The notes under the pieces are model-generated. The model saw only the letters and a list, made by a program, of their open reading frames with translations, was not told the DNA's origin and did not search any database. A stretch of DNA of 64,000 nt from Thalassovita taeanensis. GTDB taxonomy: Bacteria > Pseudomonadota > Alphaproteobacteria > Rhodobacterales > Rhodobacteraceae. Numbering within the stretch: the stretch's first letter is position 1; each line of letters begins with the position of its first letter. The stretch lies in the NCBI RefSeq assembly GCF_900110775.1, contig NZ_FOEP01000005.1, positions 62,001 to 126,000 of the forward strand, given 5' to 3'. Shown here piece by piece: positions 63,276 to 64,000 of this stretch. The position numbers and the translations under genes were made by a program.

Positions 63276-63363
63276 GCGGGATTGAAAAATGGCGGCTCCG
63301 GCTGGCCTTTTGGGTTTGCCGGGGTATGTTCCCCCCAAGCATATGACATGAGGGGAACGGGCA

Positions 63364-64000
63364 ATGAAGATGAATCCGCTGGGCCGCACTGGCCTGATGG
63401 TAAGCGAGTTGTGCCTTGGCACGATGACTTGGGGCACACAGACCGGCGAGGCGGATGGCCATGCGCAGATGGATCTGGCGCTGGCACGGGGTATAAATTT
63501 CGTCGATACCGCCGAGATGTATCCGGTGAATCCGGTGTCGAAAGAGACGCAGGGGCGGACCGAAGAGATTGTCGGAACCTGGAACGCGGCCAACAAGGCG
63601 CGGCGCGGCGACTATGTTCTGGCGACCAAGCATTCGGGCGCTGGGTTGAAGCATGTCCGCGACGGCGCGCCGATTTCCTCGGCCACGATTGCCGAGGCGA
63701 TCGAGGGATCGTTGCGGCGGTTGCAGACGGATTACATCGACCTCTATCAGTTCCACTGGCCCAATCGCGGGTCGTATATGTTCCGGCAGAACTGGAATTT
63801 CGACCCGTCGCGGCAGGACCGCGCGGCGACGGTGGCGCATATGCAAGATGCGCTGGGCGCGTTGCAGGAGCAGGTGACCAAGGGCAATATCCGCCACTTC
63901 GGCCTGTCGAACGAAAGCGCTTGGGGCACGACGATGTGGGCGACTTTGGCCGAGGCCGGGGCAGGGCCACGTGTGGCCTCGATCCAGAACGAATATTCGC
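63364..64000 (+). CDS. Aldo/keto reductase, partial at the window end
   Basis: The first 212 residues of an aldo/keto reductase (NADP(H)-dependent TIM-barrel). MNPLGRTGLMVSELCLGTMTWGTQTG, the catalytic Asp-Tyr region FVDTAEMYPVNP, the Lys in LATKHSG, the His in YQFHWPNRGSYMF and IRHFGLSNESAWG are present. It resembles the Tas-type family (Trp-rich insertion after the His). The end lies beyond 64000. Preceded by an AGGGGAACGGGCA ribosome site. Confidence 0.9.
   Translation, partial: MKMNPLGRTGLMVSELCLGTMTWGTQTGEADGHAQMDLALARGINFVDTAEMYPVNPVSKETQGRTEEIVGTWNAANKARRGDYVLATKHSGAGLKHVRDGAPISSATIAEAIEGSLRRLQTDYIDLYQFHWPNRGSYMFRQNWNFDPSRQDRAATVAHMQDALGALQEQVTKGNIRHFGLSNESAWGTTMWATLAEAGAGPRVASIQNEYS

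Overview
The window looks like chromosomal DNA of a Roseobacter-group alphaproteobacterium (Rhodobacteraceae). The evidence is high GC (roughly 60 percent or more by eye), a DddL-type DMSP lyase, the perM-hdaA-ppk1-ppx block, the short ProRS without an editing insert, an LdtR-type regulator, SdhE, an Anbu (proteasome-homologue) operon and many marine-type transporters. Genus cannot be fixed from sequence reading alone. No tRNA, rRNA, CRISPR array, insertion sequence or integrase gene was found.

Layout. 1-9.5 kb: tail of a DjlA-like J-domain protein, an EEP nuclease or phosphatase, then a minus-strand polyphosphate and replication-control block (AI-2E transporter, hdaA, ppk1, ppx), proS and a DUF2937 protein. 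9.5-17 kb: LolC/E-LolD lipoprotein export, a YdcZ-type transporter, two small cytochromes c, a zinc-peptidase-like lipoprotein, a low-GC HEPN gene coupled to parE. 17-27.5 kb: dddL, alpha/beta hydrolase, ppk2 behind a good Pho-box match, MATE pump, aspartate aminotransferase, sdhE, ldtR, a VWA protein, glyoxalase I, a DUF4386 protein and an Acg-type flavoprotein. 27.8-37 kb: an RND efflux pair and a complete five-gene Liv-type ABC importer. 37-41 kb: the four-gene Anbu operon. 41-50 kb: glpD-glpK and a four-gene oligopeptide-type ABC importer. 50-57 kb: a phosphodiesterase-like protein, a PhnA protein, then the most unusual locus: DUF5132 and HMA_2 proteins facing a Ca-type P-ATPase with an N-terminal HMA_2-like domain, whose gene overlaps that of a divergent MetK-like protein. 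57-64 kb: flavin reductase-like protein, imuA with a truncated imuB, metG, an MFS transporter, an SDR, a periplasmic DsrE protein and the start of an aldo/keto reductase.

How genes fit together. Polyphosphate metabolism is represented three times (ppk1, ppx, ppk2), and the Pho-box candidate would link ppk2 to phosphate starvation. The Liv, oligopeptide, RND, MATE, MFS and glycerol genes suggest an organic-matter scavenger, and DddL adds DMSP cleavage.

The best candidates for something new are (1) the ATPase/MetK-like/HMA_2/DUF5132 locus, where the pump keeps the Ca-coordinating residues of SERCA-type ATPases but the MetK-like protein seems to have lost several catalytic residues; and (2) an intergenic element made of four hexamers (consensus TGCACA) spaced exactly 11 bp apart and followed by a hairpin, found twice (13756 and 51319) with a partial third copy at 8863 on the other strand. 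All functional statements are from reading the sequence; no database search was run.
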